Of a stretch of DNA of 64,000 nucleotides, positions 52,225 to 64,000 are shown one piece after another (positions within the stretch are counted from its first letter, which is position 1; each line of letters begins with the position of its first letter). The DNA comes from Enoplosus armatus (Eukaryota; Chordata; Actinopteri; Centrarchiformes; Enoplosidae). The notes beneath the pieces were generated by a model that worked only from the letters and a program-made list of their open reading frames with translations, searched no databases and was not told the DNA's origin. The position numbers were made by a program, and so were the translations under genes. The stretch spans positions 8,492,501 to 8,556,500 of the forward strand of contig NC_092198.1 in NCBI RefSeq assembly GCF_043641665.1, written 5' to 3'.

Positions 52225-52895
52225 TAAGTGGTTTTGAGGTACTTGTACTTTACCTGAGTATTTCCATTTTCTGCTACTTTATACTAGTGGTCCACTACAT
52301 TTTAGAGAGAAATAGGTCCCTGCTACTCTCCAGGGCTTTGATGTGTTTGCTCAAGGTGGTCCATGTGTCTGCTCCATACAGTAGAACAACTCTATTGTGA
52401 ACAAGCAGTTTTGTATGTATTGGATGTCTTGGTCCACAAAAACTCTTCCCTTGAGTTTTATAAAAGTCCCAATAGCACAGCTGATATGATGATGTATTTC
52501 TTTGTCGATGTCAGCTCTGACAGAGAGGAGGCTGCCAAGGTGATGAAAGTGGGCCACACTTTTGCGATTGGTATTGTCAATTTGTATTGTCTTCCTTAGG
52601 TTCAGGGCCAGTCCCAGGAGCCTATATGCTTGAACAAATGCATCAAGGACGCACTACAGATCTTCTTCTGAATGAGCATAGATGGAATTCTCATAAGCAT
52701 ACAGTAGCTCCAAAATCTATAAGGATATAATAAAAAACTGGTTATTCTAGTACATAGTGCTGACAATACTTCTGTACTTCTACTTAACTAAAATTATGTA
52801 TACAGAGTTTTAGTTGTGATGGAGTATTTGTACACTGAGGTACTGCTACTTTAACTAAAGTAAAAGATCACAATACCTCCGCTGCACAAAGGGAA
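52225..52895. mobile_element. Percomorph-type dispersed repeat, copy 2, split by a retroelement
   Basis: Left part TTTTGAGGTACTTGTACTTT with CTGAGTATTTCCATTTTCTG, right part TACTTCTACTTAACTAAA and GGTACTGCTACTTTAACT, belong to the same family as copy 1. The middle 370 bp is unrelated and matches a reverse transcriptase, so the repeat appears to have been a target. Confidence 0.6.
52330..52710 (-). pseudogene. Decayed LINE-type reverse transcriptase fragment
   Basis: The minus strand reads through the C-terminal half of a non-LTR reverse transcriptase. The catalytic YADD box is replaced by YAYE near 52695-52706, followed by AHSEEDL and an in-frame stop (52653-52655). Then come LGLALNLRKT, the hallmark FxYLGS-type motif as FHHLGSLLS, DKEIHHHISCAIGTF, and a degenerate LLYGxETW box as LFYCMEQT. 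The layout fits the endonuclease-reverse transcriptase retroelements common in fish. With a lost catalytic box, an internal stop and only about 125 codons left, it is dead. Confidence 0.75.
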
Positions 52896-53939
52896 CATCT
52901 AAATATGCTGCACTAAAGTGATAGATACAGTTATTATCTATGACGGAAGTAAATAAGTTCCTGTCTCATCCTCCACCTCTTTTTCCAAAACTTTCATTTG
53001 ACTCGCAGACGGAGGCCTCTCTTGCATGGATGGAAGGTAAACTATTAACTCGTAAAATGGCACAAAATTATACCCTCTAGGTCTGTGTGAGAGAGTGTGT
53101 GTGTGTGTGGTTGTGTGCTTAAGCGTTAAGTGGTTGCATGTCTCCTGTGAGAAATGCCTGAGGTCATTCATGGGTTTTTCTAATGTGTCTGTCTACATGC
53201 CATTATTCAAATGAATTTGAGGGGAAGTGTATCATTTTGTGTGTGTATGTGTGTGTGTGCTTGTGTACTAATGCGTTCCACTGAGGAACAGCACCATCGA
53301 CTATACATAAAAAAAGTCAAACGATAGCTATCACTCTTAATTATGATCTACAATGTGTAATATGTAATTGCACAGACATTATTACCATTAATTATAGAGC
53401 ACTTCTAAATTAATTAGCATGTATTATGTCTTCTATGGTCGTGTGTGTGTGTTTGCATGTGCTCTATGGCAATGGATTTGTCAGGATAATAAAATGTTCT
53501 GCTGGTGTTATATTATGTGTGTCATGCAGGTGAACACCAAAGGAACCTTTCCCCAAACAACAACAACAAAAACAACAAAAAACATCGGATGAAAGTGCTT
53601 CTGCTTGTGTTCGGTTAATATCTGGAAAAAAACAAAAACACTACACGTGTGCACATGCGCCCACAAATACCCACATATGCAAACACACACATGCACAATC
53701 TTGCTTTTTTTACTTCTAGTGGGTGGCAGCAAAAGTCATCCCTGCAAGCTCCCCTCCTCTTCCTCCTCACCTCCCCTCCCCTCTCCTCATCCCACTATCA
53801 CATCGGACAGGGTCTACTTATAGTACCACGCCAGAAAGCAGAGAATGGGGAGAGAAAGGGTATTATGACAGCGAGGAGAGAAAAGAGAGGGAGCGAGAGA
53901 AAAGAAGGGCAGACAGGGTATTATGAGAGAGAGGGATGA

Positions 53940-54250
53940 GAGCAGTGAAGGCATTTGGAGTCTTTATTCGCCTTCCTAAGCCACGGGCTCTGCTCCCAAT
54001 CCGATTGGTCGATACGGCCAGCCATGTAAATGAAATGCAAAGCAGAGAGACCCTGACTTCCCTTTGCCAATTTGTGGGGCCCTTTCTCTCTTCCTCCGCC
54101 GATGGCTTCGTTCTTTTATCAGTCTGTCTTCCTCGCAACGTGACGCCTTTCTTCCTCAGTATCACAGCCCGCCGCCTTCAACCTCTGATTCTTCCCCTCT
54201 CTCTCTGGAAGATAATGATTTGCCTTTTTTTCTGTAAGAGCTGAACTCTG
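53940..54250. promoter_or_regulatory. Candidate enhancer with two POU/octamer-type sites
   Basis: ATGTAAAT (54024-54031) and ATGCAAAG (54035-54042) lie 3 bp apart. An inverted CCAAT (CCGATTGGTCG, from 54001) precedes them. The block is repeat-free and follows a GA-rich tract (53840-53935). Confidence 0.35.
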
Positions 54251-55360
54251 CACTTCTCTAATGTTCAGCTCGAAGGATTTAATCCACAGAGGCTTTTTTA
54301 TTTCCTGGGAAACTCCAGTGGTGATTAAGCATATGCTCTTTTGCATGTGTGCTGCTCTGTTTGTGTGTGTGCAGAAGCATATATGTCCCCTCACGCTCTT
54401 TGTATAACGTTGGATTTGAGGCCATTAGAGGTTTTTTTGCACTTCGGTTGCAGTTTTCTTCAGCTGCATTAGGTTAAACTGCACAGTTCTGACCCTTTAT
54501 GACCTCTATACACATTATTTGTTTATATCAAAATACTCTTCCTTCATTTACACATTTCATTTAATGTCTATGATGGAGACCCTCCTCCACCCCTGCAAGG
54601 GGAGGGTCTGTTGACACTCAACTCTTCCCAGGGGGTAGAGTACCAGTAATGGGGGCTCTGAGTGCATAAACCCCTTGCTGTGAGATTTGGGTTGCAGTTT
54701 ATTTATTTTATTTATTTATTTTGAAGAGTCTAATCAGCTCCAGCAGTGTTTCATGTTGTTTTTTTTAACAGGATGGGACGGGGTGACAGGAAGATAGACG
54801 GGGCAGGACTGATGACAGCTTTAAGTGCAGACAAATGCCACAGTCTGTCCCAGATTAAAAATGCCCACTACCACTGTAATCCCTGTAGCGCTGCCAAATT
54901 GGTATTTCCTTCTCTTCCCTGAACCGAGTGGCAGTGAATGAGCAGAGACTGGGACAGGAAGAGAAGCAGCGTCACATAGTGACTTGTATGGCCTGACCTG
55001 AGTGAACTGCCTGGCCTGTGTACGGTTGGACTGGACTGAATTTCTCGCTTAATTCCTCTGAAAAAACACAGTTTATGCCAACAACCATTGCTAGGAATTT
55101 GTTTTGTTGGTGCTCACAAAAGGAGAAAAAATATATCATGCTCAACTTTAGGTCTACTGAAGCTGAGCTGTGAATTCACTTCTGAAAACGAATAATTTTA
55201 CTCAGTAATGAATACAAATAACAAAGATGAATGAGAGAGACAAAAAAGAGTACAGACAAATGCAAAAATGGAACAAAGTGGAGAGCAGAGGGATGTTCAG
55301 GGAGGAGGGCTGGTCCAGTGGTCAGCAGCTATACTCTTATACTGTTCATCATGCAAACAC
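54251..55360. other. Gene-free interval
   Basis: Mixed sequence with no recognised exon. GGATTTAATCC at 54275-54285 is an inverted homeodomain-type pair of unknown meaning. Confidence 0.5.
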
Positions 55361-55373
55361 TGCCACCTGCAGG
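55361..55373 (-). promoter_or_regulatory. CTCF-like motif, reverse
   Basis: The minus strand reads CCTGCAGGTGGCA, one mismatch from the CTCF core. Confidence 0.3.
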
Positions 55374-56860
55374 CTGCTCTTTGAATCACACACAGGTTCA
55401 AACACACAAGAAAAACATATCAGGGCAGAAAATTCTGTTTGTCTGTAGGGGAATCTCACATTAATAAGAAGTTTATCCAAAAAAATGTTTGCCTCAGTAG
55501 AAACTGACGTAAGAACTGCTGATAATATAACACAAAAATGAAATAAAAACGGATAATGTAATAACTGGCCTATAATGTAATACACATTTTGAGAGCACAC
55601 TGTAACCATTTTTTGTAATCAGTTATTATACTGATTTTGGTAGTAATATTGCGATTAAAAATGTAACAATTGTAATGAGCTGCAGTACAGGTTATTTAAT
55701 AATATTATATTATTTAGAAGCAGTGTCCCCATTACATACATGCAGTTTGTTCACCAGAGAGAACTGACAAGTTGATTTTTGAAGTGTAAAATGGTCCTTT
55801 CAGAAACCAGTATTAGTCAGGGGAAAGTTACGATGATGGGCCAAGATGGATCCAGATGTCAGCAATGGTGGGTCATCTGGACTGGACACTATCGCAGTTT
55901 TAGGTGATCAAACCCATGTTTGTGGGTGTGTTTATCGTTGGCGTAGTACACACAGCAGAGATGCTTGTTAAAAATGTATCATGAAACACTTAAAATGCAC
56001 CTAATAATATATAATCGGTTATTACATTTTTCATTGAAGAAATGGCCCCCATCATTAATGTTATCAGTAACACCTGTGCCTTGCCTACCATGACTAGTCA
56101 AAATGTTGCTGTAAAACAGGTCTACTGTATTAGGGAGTTTACAGCCAAAATAATAATAACAAATCACATTTTGTCAGCGTTTTGACTTTTTCCACTTCAT
56201 ACATTTTTTAATGACAACTAAGCAAATTTCATCCACTGATGAAGGCCACAGAATGTGTCCAGGTTTAAACATATCTGTCTCTTATTCTGCCTCCACCCCT
56301 GTACAATGGAGGTAAAAGGCATAATTTTCCAGGGCGCTCACAGTATTGAAAAATTACATAAAACAAAATACCAAATCAACAGCAACGTGTCTCTTCCAGC
56401 AACATAACAATAATCTTGTTTATCTGAATAATCAAAAGATCTCACTGTGAACAGTTTTCACTGGAACTACTTTACACTGACAAAATAAAATAGTTCCTAT
56501 GAAAACCGTTAATATCTAATAACTTGGACACTTCAAACCAAAACTATCTGCATGGATAGACAAGACTAATCCAACCTGTGCTGTGTCAAAAACTTAAGTC
56601 ACCATATGTTAACTAGGTAGTGTAGACCTGGAAATGTGTGCGTTTATGTGTGCACAGATATGCACCATGATGGGCAACGTGTGGGAAGCTACACTACAGC
56701 TTCCTGACAAGAGGGAGGAGGCCTACCATAACACACGTCAGACACACATAAACACACACTCGCACACCCTCCTCATCAGCCTCTCCTTCCTCGTCCTCCC
56801 ATCAACCCTCTCTTCGTCGGCTCTCCCCCTCCTCCTCCTCCCAAACCCTCCCAACAGTCC
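55374..56860. other. AT-rich gene-free interval
   Basis: No exon or clear repeat is seen, apart from CTGATGAAGGCCACAG (56236), discussed in the findings, and a TAATCC at 56567. Confidence 0.5.
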
Positions 56861-56869
56861 TGCCAAGCT

Positions 56870-57060
56870 GACAGCTCCAAGCTCCGTGGAAAATGAGTCT
56901 CGCTCGCATTACAATCGCGCAGGACAGATTCCATTAGCACTATCTGAAATTGAGCACGGGGAGCAGAGAGCGGGAGGCAGCGGCGCGTGGCCTTATCAGA
57001 GGGAGAGGGTGAGTTCCGCCGACGTCACTAATCCACCGGGCAGGATTGAGCAGGCACACA
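56870..57060. promoter_or_regulatory. Candidate conserved element
   Basis: Repeat-free block before CA-rich DNA, with GACGTCACTAATCCACC (57021-57037) combining a CRE half-palindrome and an OTX-type site, and CTTATCAG (GATA-like). Confidence 0.3.
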
Positions 57061-57879
57061 CACACTTGGGGAAGACACAGGATGCACACACGCACTCTTT
57101 CATATACTGAAGACAACAGGGACAAACAGATAGAGAAACATACCTACACACACAGAAAGACACACACAGACAGACAGGAAATGAAAGGCTCATAAACACA
57201 CACGCATACAGATACCACTACTCTCACATTCTACAATGTACTGAAAGGGACCACAATTTGCATTTAGCTAAAGGACATGATGAAACTGGAGGGAAACAGG
57301 CAACAGATCAACTCTCACGCCGCCTCTCTGTCTGTCTCTGAGTGTGAGTGTGTGTGAGCCTTTTCCTGAGGAGTGCTGGCAGGTCTGTTCAGTGCTGCTG
57401 CTGGTGGGATTTGTAACATGTCAGTCCGTCGGTTTGAGATGAAACTGAGCCTCTCCCGCACTTGCTGTGTGATGTCTACCTCCCTGCTTGTGTGCACCCA
57501 GTCTCTCTCCCTCTCTTCCCCCTCTCTACTCGTACACACCAACATCCTCGCATGCCTACAAACATACACACATTCTACATATACTACATATAATGCTCTC
57601 ACACATTGATGGGCATCTGCAGAAACACCCCACATGAACGCCCCCCCAGTGTCCTCATCCTCATAGTTATTAACCCTTGACACATAAATCCAAGGGTAAG
57701 TGGGTGTGTGATATTAGCTGTGTGTGTGTGTGTGTGGGAGGGAAGGAGGATGGGGTTAATCTTTATGTAGTGGGGATCTTTCACACAAGATCACTCAATT
57801 TAAATAGAGCAGGAACACTTTGATGTCTCCAGCCCTCCCTCCTTCCTTCGCTCTCTGTCTCTCATTCACCCCTCTAATT

Positions 57880-58260
57880 TGCTTCATGTTGCCCCCCTCT
57901 GTGCCCCAGTGATAAGGTGTAATGAGAAATGTTTTCAAAATGGCTCTCACCTACCATGCGATGCTAACTGAGCGTGTGTGTGATACAGCCAGAAGAGGAG
58001 AGCGCTCATCCCTGCCCATTGAAGGTGCTGAGGAGAGGGAAAAAGAAAAGAGGAACACTTAAGTTTTCCAACCATGAGTGGATAGCAGGGAGTAAAATAA
58101 AAGTGACACTGGCTTGCATCAACCGAGAGCCACTGACAGCCCAGCCCCCTCAAAGACACAAAGTAATGAGGGGAAATACCATCTTCATTAGTTGTCATTT
58201 ACAGGGAATTACAGCGATGCCTCCTCGGGGCTGTTATTGGTCACGCTGAGAGCGAGAGCA
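57880..58260. promoter_or_regulatory. Candidate conserved element
   Basis: Repeat-free block with GGTGTAATGAG, CTTCATTAGTTGTCATT, GGGAATTACAGCG and an inverted CCAAT (TTATTGGTCACG). Short frames are open on both strands but resemble no protein I know. Confidence 0.25.
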
Positions 58261-59979
58261 ACGTCAGGGAGGAAAAGAAGAAACTTTGGGAAGATGTGGG
58301 AACAGAGGAGCGTTTGGCCTATATTCATTTAGCAGCAGAGGGACGCCACTGCTGGAGCACTTCCCTCATCAAAATGGGAAACACGAAAGACAAATTAGCT
58401 CGGTTTCAACAGCAAGATACAAATGAAACAGGAACAGCAATTGAAAGATAAATTAGCTGAGTTTCAAGTAGAAAATATAAACAACCAGGAAGGGGACTCG
58501 TATCACACATTAAATCAGAGCTGTAGAATTGAGACTCCATGAAACAGGAATCACAAACACTGCTAAAAAGGTGAGTCACATTATAAAGCTATTATAGCCA
58601 TTCAGCTATAAAATAGGTTTGGAAATCAGCACTGTGATATATGTGAATAAAAGCAACATGAGATGACATAACAGAACTCCACAGAAACCAAACCATCAGG
58701 CCTATAAGATCCCAGGCCTCATAACTGCTCTTGCCAACATTAGCTAGCTAGTTACAGTTGACACATTTAAGCTAGCCATGAAGTTGATCACATTAGTTGT
58801 TGAGAATTCACTAGAAACAAAACCAGCCAGAGCAAATGGAGAAAAACAAGATGAAGTTAAACATTTTTTAATATTATTTATGTTGGAACTCAAAATATTG
58901 GGGTTTTTTTGGTAGTAAGGATAAACTTACATAGTTCCTTTATGTGAAGAAAACCAGCGCAGAGAAAATTCAACTCGAGACAAGACGCAGGTGGGCGGGG
59001 CTTTCCACTGCTTGATTAACGTACTGACTCCCCGGATGTAGGCTGTTGGGATACGCCGGCCATTGGCCGAGACAATTGTGATTGGTTTAATCCAAACAAG
59101 CCAGAGCGTTTTCCCCCTATCCCAGAGTGATAAAGGGTTGAGCCAGACCTTTCTCCGAAGTGTGGAGAAAAACTGCAATATTATTGGAACTATGAAGATC
59201 ATGTCTTCAAGATCTTGGCAAGATATGCAAAGATGAAAGCAGTCACAGGAAGTAGGTAGTCAGGAAGTAACCTACAGGGATGTCAGAGAGTCTACAGTTT
59301 GTGGGTTGCCAAATACTGCAACATTGGGTAGACAAGAATTCAATATTATTGTTATTGTGATTTTAAGTGGTATCGATTAGTGATCATTTGGTTATCATCA
59401 TTCTAAACTCAAAACTAATAAATACCCACCATGTGCAAGTTTATGATTGTAGAATGTAAAGTCCCCCTAATGCCCAGAAAAATGACAGGTGACATATAAT
59501 GCTGTATATGAAATTAAAGGTAAAATGTTGAAATGATGTATGTATAAAATGTATTAAAATAAAATTGAGCGGGGTTTGGTGGTTGGTTAAAAGTGTTGGT
59601 AGAAACTGAAGTAGCATCATCAGCAGGCCTCTCATCACTGCCACAGTGAGGAAGTATATTCCTGAAGGCTTAAATGAGCTGTATATGACAGGTGTTGAAA
59701 CAGATTCCCTCCTCTGTCGTATTCTCATCCAGTCACATCCAGGCTGGGCCTTCCCTTCTCAAACAGTGACGTGTGAAGACAGCCTCCATGGCGGCAGAGT
59801 GGGGGACCACTTGGTGAGACACAAGACAGTCCGGATTACCAACCCGCTGCCACAACATCACCTCCCTAACAGGATAACACTGCATAATAAACTCCATAAA
59901 ATAATCAAACTTATTACAACTCTTAACCCCTGTTTAATACATTCTGCTCAGCTTACGTGTGCTGGCATTCACTGCTAGT

Positions 59980-60240
59980 CGAGCCACAAAAGAGAATAGT
60001 CTTATAAGACTAGAGAACACAGGACAGCAGCTTGTGATGCCTTAATATTGGCTTTAATTGGATTTGTAAATTATGTGGCTAAATTAACACTTTCTATGGC
60101 TCGGTGACTTAGTGAAATGTGTAGAAGGAGAGAAAAAAGAAATGAAAGTCTTAAAGTTAATTAATCGTCTGTGGCCCCAGCTTAATTAAAGTTTCCCAGT
60201 GTTTGTAGTTAATGGGTGGATTGATGGAACAATGGTATGA
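59980..60240. promoter_or_regulatory. Candidate conserved element with SOX-type site
   Basis: ATTA-rich, repeat-free block with TTAATTAATCG, GCTTAATTAAAG and AACAATGG (60228-60235), ending at a CTCF-like motif. Confidence 0.3.
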
Positions 60241-60255
60241 ACGCCCCCTGCTACC
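60241..60255 (-). promoter_or_regulatory. CTCF-like motif, reverse
   Basis: The minus strand reads GGTAGCAGGGGGCGT, with the AGCAGGGGGCG core intact. Confidence 0.4.
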
Positions 60256-60582
60256 TCCAGAGTGAGTCCGCCGAGAGTTACGGAGAGGAAGATTTCCGAG
60301 TCGTTGATTAACACTCACTCACACACACACACCAACTCAGACGCCTTCACATGCTCCTCACTTGCGCAAGCTCATACACTGTGTTAGTGTCCATGCACGC
60401 ACACAGACATATGCATGAAAACACACACACACAGTCCCCTTCAAACTTCCCAGCCACGGATACCCATTACTCCCCATTGAGGGTTTCACATTAATTAGCT
60501 TGGATCAAAACCTACAAATCCCTCCACTGAGAATTGAACTCTATTGCTAAACCCTGCCTCCATCATCTATGCTATGTCCCAT

Positions 60583-60583
<1 letters not shown>

Positions 60584-60621
<38 letters not shown>
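60584..60621. repeat. (CA)n microsatellite
   Basis: A pure CA tract of 38 bp. Confidence 0.97.
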
Positions 60622-60623
<2 letters not shown>

Positions 60624-60739
60624 AGCATGGCAGAATAAACCTGCAAGTGAGCTGCTGGCCCCCTATTAACCCTGTTCCTTCCCTCTCTGTGCCATATGTA
60701 CAGTGTTTCCTATGATGGAATATTTCATTTTATAATCTT

Positions 60740-61295
60740 AAATTATAAAAGTACTACAGCTAGATTTTGACACAAATTGCCCCAAGTTTAGGTACTGAAG
60801 CAGGAGTCACCTCAAAGCAGCAATAACACTTCTGGGCATAACTTGTGGGCAAAGTTGATGTGGCTAACGTGTTAGCAACTAGCTGCATATTTACACATTA
60901 AGGAGATACAGAGCAACGTTAACGTTCCTTTGGAGTTGTGTTTCTGCCAACCTGATGAATAAATCCAACATTCACTCTAATTTTGTCAATCTGCTGTTTG
61001 GCGCTGAGCAGGTAGCATACATTGTTTGGGTTTTTTTTTTTCAATGAAAATATCAGCAACATACCGCTGCTGGAAACAATGTTGATGAGAATGTTGCGTG
61101 AACCCAAAACAGTAAAATTGCAGGCCGTAAAACCAAAACAGTGAGCTGAAAGATGCTAAAACTCTGTGTAGAGCTGAGGGGAACTACAGTCGCATAATAT
61201 TTCTCTGTGGGTTAATCCCTACAAGTCACCCCTTTCATAACTGTATATGAGCAACTGTTTATATAAAAATGTTGATTAGTGCAGCTTTAAGGCCT
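60740..61295. mobile_element. Percomorph-type dispersed repeat, third family
   Basis: The text contains TTAACGTTCCTTTGGAGTTG, AATAAATCCAACATTCACTC, AGATGCTAAAACTCTGTGTA and the tail TTGATTAGTGCAGCTTTAA. I recognise these as a dispersed non-coding repeat of percomorph fish. It is diverged and non-coding. Confidence 0.65.
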
Positions 61296-62470
61296 CCTGC
61301 CAGTTGGTATTGTGCTTTAGGAGTATATTTAAACAAAGAAAGTTTAATTAATCTGCTACACAGAGTACCTGGGGCTTTTGGGATCCCCTGGGGGTCTGGG
61401 GACCTCCATGGGACAGTTACCCACTTCACCTGATTGGTAATGCAGCCTTGAAATCAAAAAAGAATTGAACGAACAACATCAGACACTTCCTCTCCCCTGC
61501 GTCCAGCTGTCACTCTGTTCTCTTGTCTGCACTTAAAGCACAGCGCAGATGAATTATTTGGCAAATTCAAATCAGTCATATTTTGTCAGCAACAACATAG
61601 AGAGTTTCTCCCACATTAAAATATATCCCTGGGTGGAAACCAGGCTAAAGTCACAAAGACATTGCCCTCATTTAAAGTGTCAAGGACAAGCTGCAAAACA
61701 ACTTTTTCACTGTTAATCAGTCAAGTTCTGTGCTTTGAATGTGAAGGCCTCCCAAAAAACGCTATACTCTATCTTTATCCCTAAACCTGTTAATACTGTG
61801 AAACATTTTTAATTTAACCTTCAACAGCAAAGTTTACTTTTTTGAGTGCATTGAAAACTGGAAAAAATGTTTTAATTATTATAGGAGCATTTTAGCAAAC
61901 TGTAAAATGAAATGAGAAATGTGTTAATATGCTCACCCATAAGGACATGTGTCACTTATTACAATTTATTAAATTACAGCATATCTTAACATGTGCCAGA
62001 ATTTACTATGTTCGTATTGTCTCTTCTATAGAGTTTCAGCAGGCTTTTGGTTTTCTCCCTCCCATGCTTTGGAAGAGATTAAATATAGTGTGGCGCTGAC
62101 ATACCCATGAAATAGGCTTCATAATCTTTGAAAGAAAGAAAAAAGCCTCCTCCCCGTGGTTCAAGAGTGAAATCGTCTCTGAACAAACTTCTGAATACCA
62201 CCACTCTCAGCAGGTCTGCAGGAGTCTTTCAGCAGACACCCTGAATTCCTTGCAAAGGAACGAACTTAAGTCTTTTAAACTGCTATTTTAAATCAAGCGT
62301 TCTGTAATTTTGCAGACATTTGCGGCGTCTTATCACATTTTGCGTGGTGATGAACATGACTGCCAAAACTGCTCATTAAAACGGTTGATTATTTTAAAGA
62401 GGTGATGCAACTCAAGAGCAACCTCACCACAGTGTGTGTGCCCCACTGTCAGCTGCAGAGCTGGTGGAGA
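61296..62470. other. Gene-free interval
   Basis: No exon recognised. AT-rich with scattered AATTAA cores. Confidence 0.5.
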
Positions 62471-62484
62471 GCGCCCTCTGCTGG
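62471..62484 (-). promoter_or_regulatory. CTCF motif, reverse, strongest in the window
   Basis: The minus strand reads CCAGCAGAGGGCGC, a full match to the CTCF core consensus. Confidence 0.5.
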
Positions 62485-64000
62485 CACCAGCACACGAGAA
62501 GCACACCTCTTTACTTTTTGCTTCATTTAAATACAATGAACTGTATTCTGGACAATAAGCACATTCCTGACTTTATGCTGATCTGCAGTATTTCACACCC
62601 TGAAGGAGAAGTCATTCAAAGCAACCAGAAGAACAGAGCAAATTCAACTTTTACAGGTTTATTGACATGTGTATAGCGATTGTCTGTGCACCGGACGATT
62701 ACAGAAGAATATGATATAAAATAATACAAAATAGCTGTACATAACACAGATGTATTTAAAAGGAATGCATTATTAACTGTGAGGTTTTTACGCTGTATAA
62801 TACATGTCAGCTACTCACTCACCTTTGATAAGATGAGTTCATAAGTTCAGAGGTTGAGGCTTTGCTATCTGGAATGAAGGTCAACTGATACATATAATAT
62901 AAAACAAAGTTAGAGAAGAGCTAACGATGTTACTGGAGTTATTAAACAACCCGATGCTAACATAGTGTCCGAAAAAATCCACCGATACTAAAATCTAAAA
63001 ACAAGGGAAAGGAAATTGCATATGGACACCTATAACCCAAAGAGGGTTCAAACCAAGAATAAAACAAAGGAAAAGTAAAAAGAAATCAGCTTAAATAAAT
63101 ATGTCAGGTCATAAACTAGAAGCCAATTAGGGTGCTGCAACGACTCTTCCATCCACATGCCAATGGCGTTACATGAATTGTTGTATATATTACCTTCAAA
63201 AGCAGGATTCACTGGATTTGGCGTGCTTAGTAAAGGGCAGCTGATCGAGATGTTTTCACAGCCTGTTCCCCTTTTATTAAGACCCATATGTGACTGATCC
63301 TAGACCTGTGGTGATCTACCCTACTGTATGCCCTCTATCATTCGGCCATCACATTAGATGATTACTCTGACATCTAATGTCTAGTTTATGTGTCGTCTAC
63401 CAGGCTTCCTTCGGGCCTTGCCAGCCGTGAATCTGAAATCACTAATCCTGAGCTACAGTAATTATCAACACTACGTCAATTATCCACCACACTGTAGGGA
63501 GTTTAAAGCTTGTATTTAGACTTCAAACGGAAAACATAGTATTTTGAAATCAGCAGGCTGACTTTCAATAGCTTGAGATGTTCCGTGTTCGGTCTAAATA
63601 CAAAATGAAAACAAGTCTTGGTGTGGACATCCTTCCGCAGTGAATTGGTTTGGTGGAAAATATTAGCATAGTTGTACAAAGTGGGATTCGATAGGTCTCA
63701 TTCACAAACATCACGCATCTATCAAGTATGAGGATTTTTTTTTTTTAAGCTCGCTCTCTCTATTTTTTGTTTTTCTTTTGGAGAGGTCTTCCAAAAAAAA
63801 AAAACAACAACAACAGAAATGCTGCAGTTTTGACAGCTGAGAACTCGGAAGACATCTTGGTCTGCGGCAAACGCTCTCAGCATGTGTAACAGGTTGGCAA
63901 TCAACCGTGCAAAGTTTTCGAGTAAGTGTGTGTGTAGTGTACATACTGTATGTGTACGTTCAGCACATGCAAGCTAGACACAATTTCCACGTGAGTGTGT
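62485..64000. other. Gene-free interval to the right edge
   Basis: AT-rich sequence with T and A homopolymers near 63730-63800. No exon of a neighbouring gene, such as TMEM260 in mammals, is recognised. Confidence 0.5.

Overview
This window is vertebrate nuclear DNA, almost certainly from a percomorph (spiny-rayed) teleost. Genes are split into many short exons with GT-AG introns, (CA)n/(TG)n microsatellites are abundant, and several foldback and other repeats of a type I recognise from percomorph genomes are present. Four protein-coding genes can be reconstructed exon by exon. I see no tRNA, rRNA, CRISPR array or prokaryotic element. All product names come from recognising the proteins by eye; no database search was run.

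Layout. (1) 1-5323, minus strand: 5' part of actr10 (dynactin subunit Arp11), 11 coding exons, with the 3' end beyond the left edge. (2) 5324-14500, plus strand: armh4 (C14orf37-like single-pass membrane protein), head-to-head with actr10, 7 coding exons plus a probable 5' non-coding exon. (3) 14600-22500, minus strand: naa30 (catalytic subunit of the NatC N-terminal acetyltransferase), 4 coding exons and apparently a long 3'UTR, tail-to-tail with armh4. (4) 22500-39566: a 17-kb non-coding interval with repeats, polypurine tracts and several islands that look like conserved regulatory elements. (5) 39567-41219, plus strand: a complete three-exon otx2-type homeobox gene with possible alternative upstream first exons at about 36.8 and 38.0 kb. 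(6) 41220-64000: a gene desert with candidate enhancers, two families of fish repeats and a decayed LINE-type reverse transcriptase fragment.

Gene order and relative orientation (ACTR10, ARMH4, NAA30, OTX2) match human chromosome 14q22-23. SLC35F4, AP5M1 and EXOC5, which lie among these genes in mammals, are absent here. The OTX protein differs from typical OTX2 at three homeodomain positions. Together these suggest one of the two otx2 copies left by the teleost genome duplication, but the assignment is an inference. The genes are ordinary housekeeping or developmental genes and do not form one pathway. The long flanks of otx2 fit a developmental regulatory domain. I found no convincing new biological system. 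The more unusual points are the divergent homeodomain, a UG-repeat splice acceptor and an altered acetyl-CoA motif in naa30, CTCF-like motifs in convergent orientation around otx2, and a split upstream ORF in armh4.
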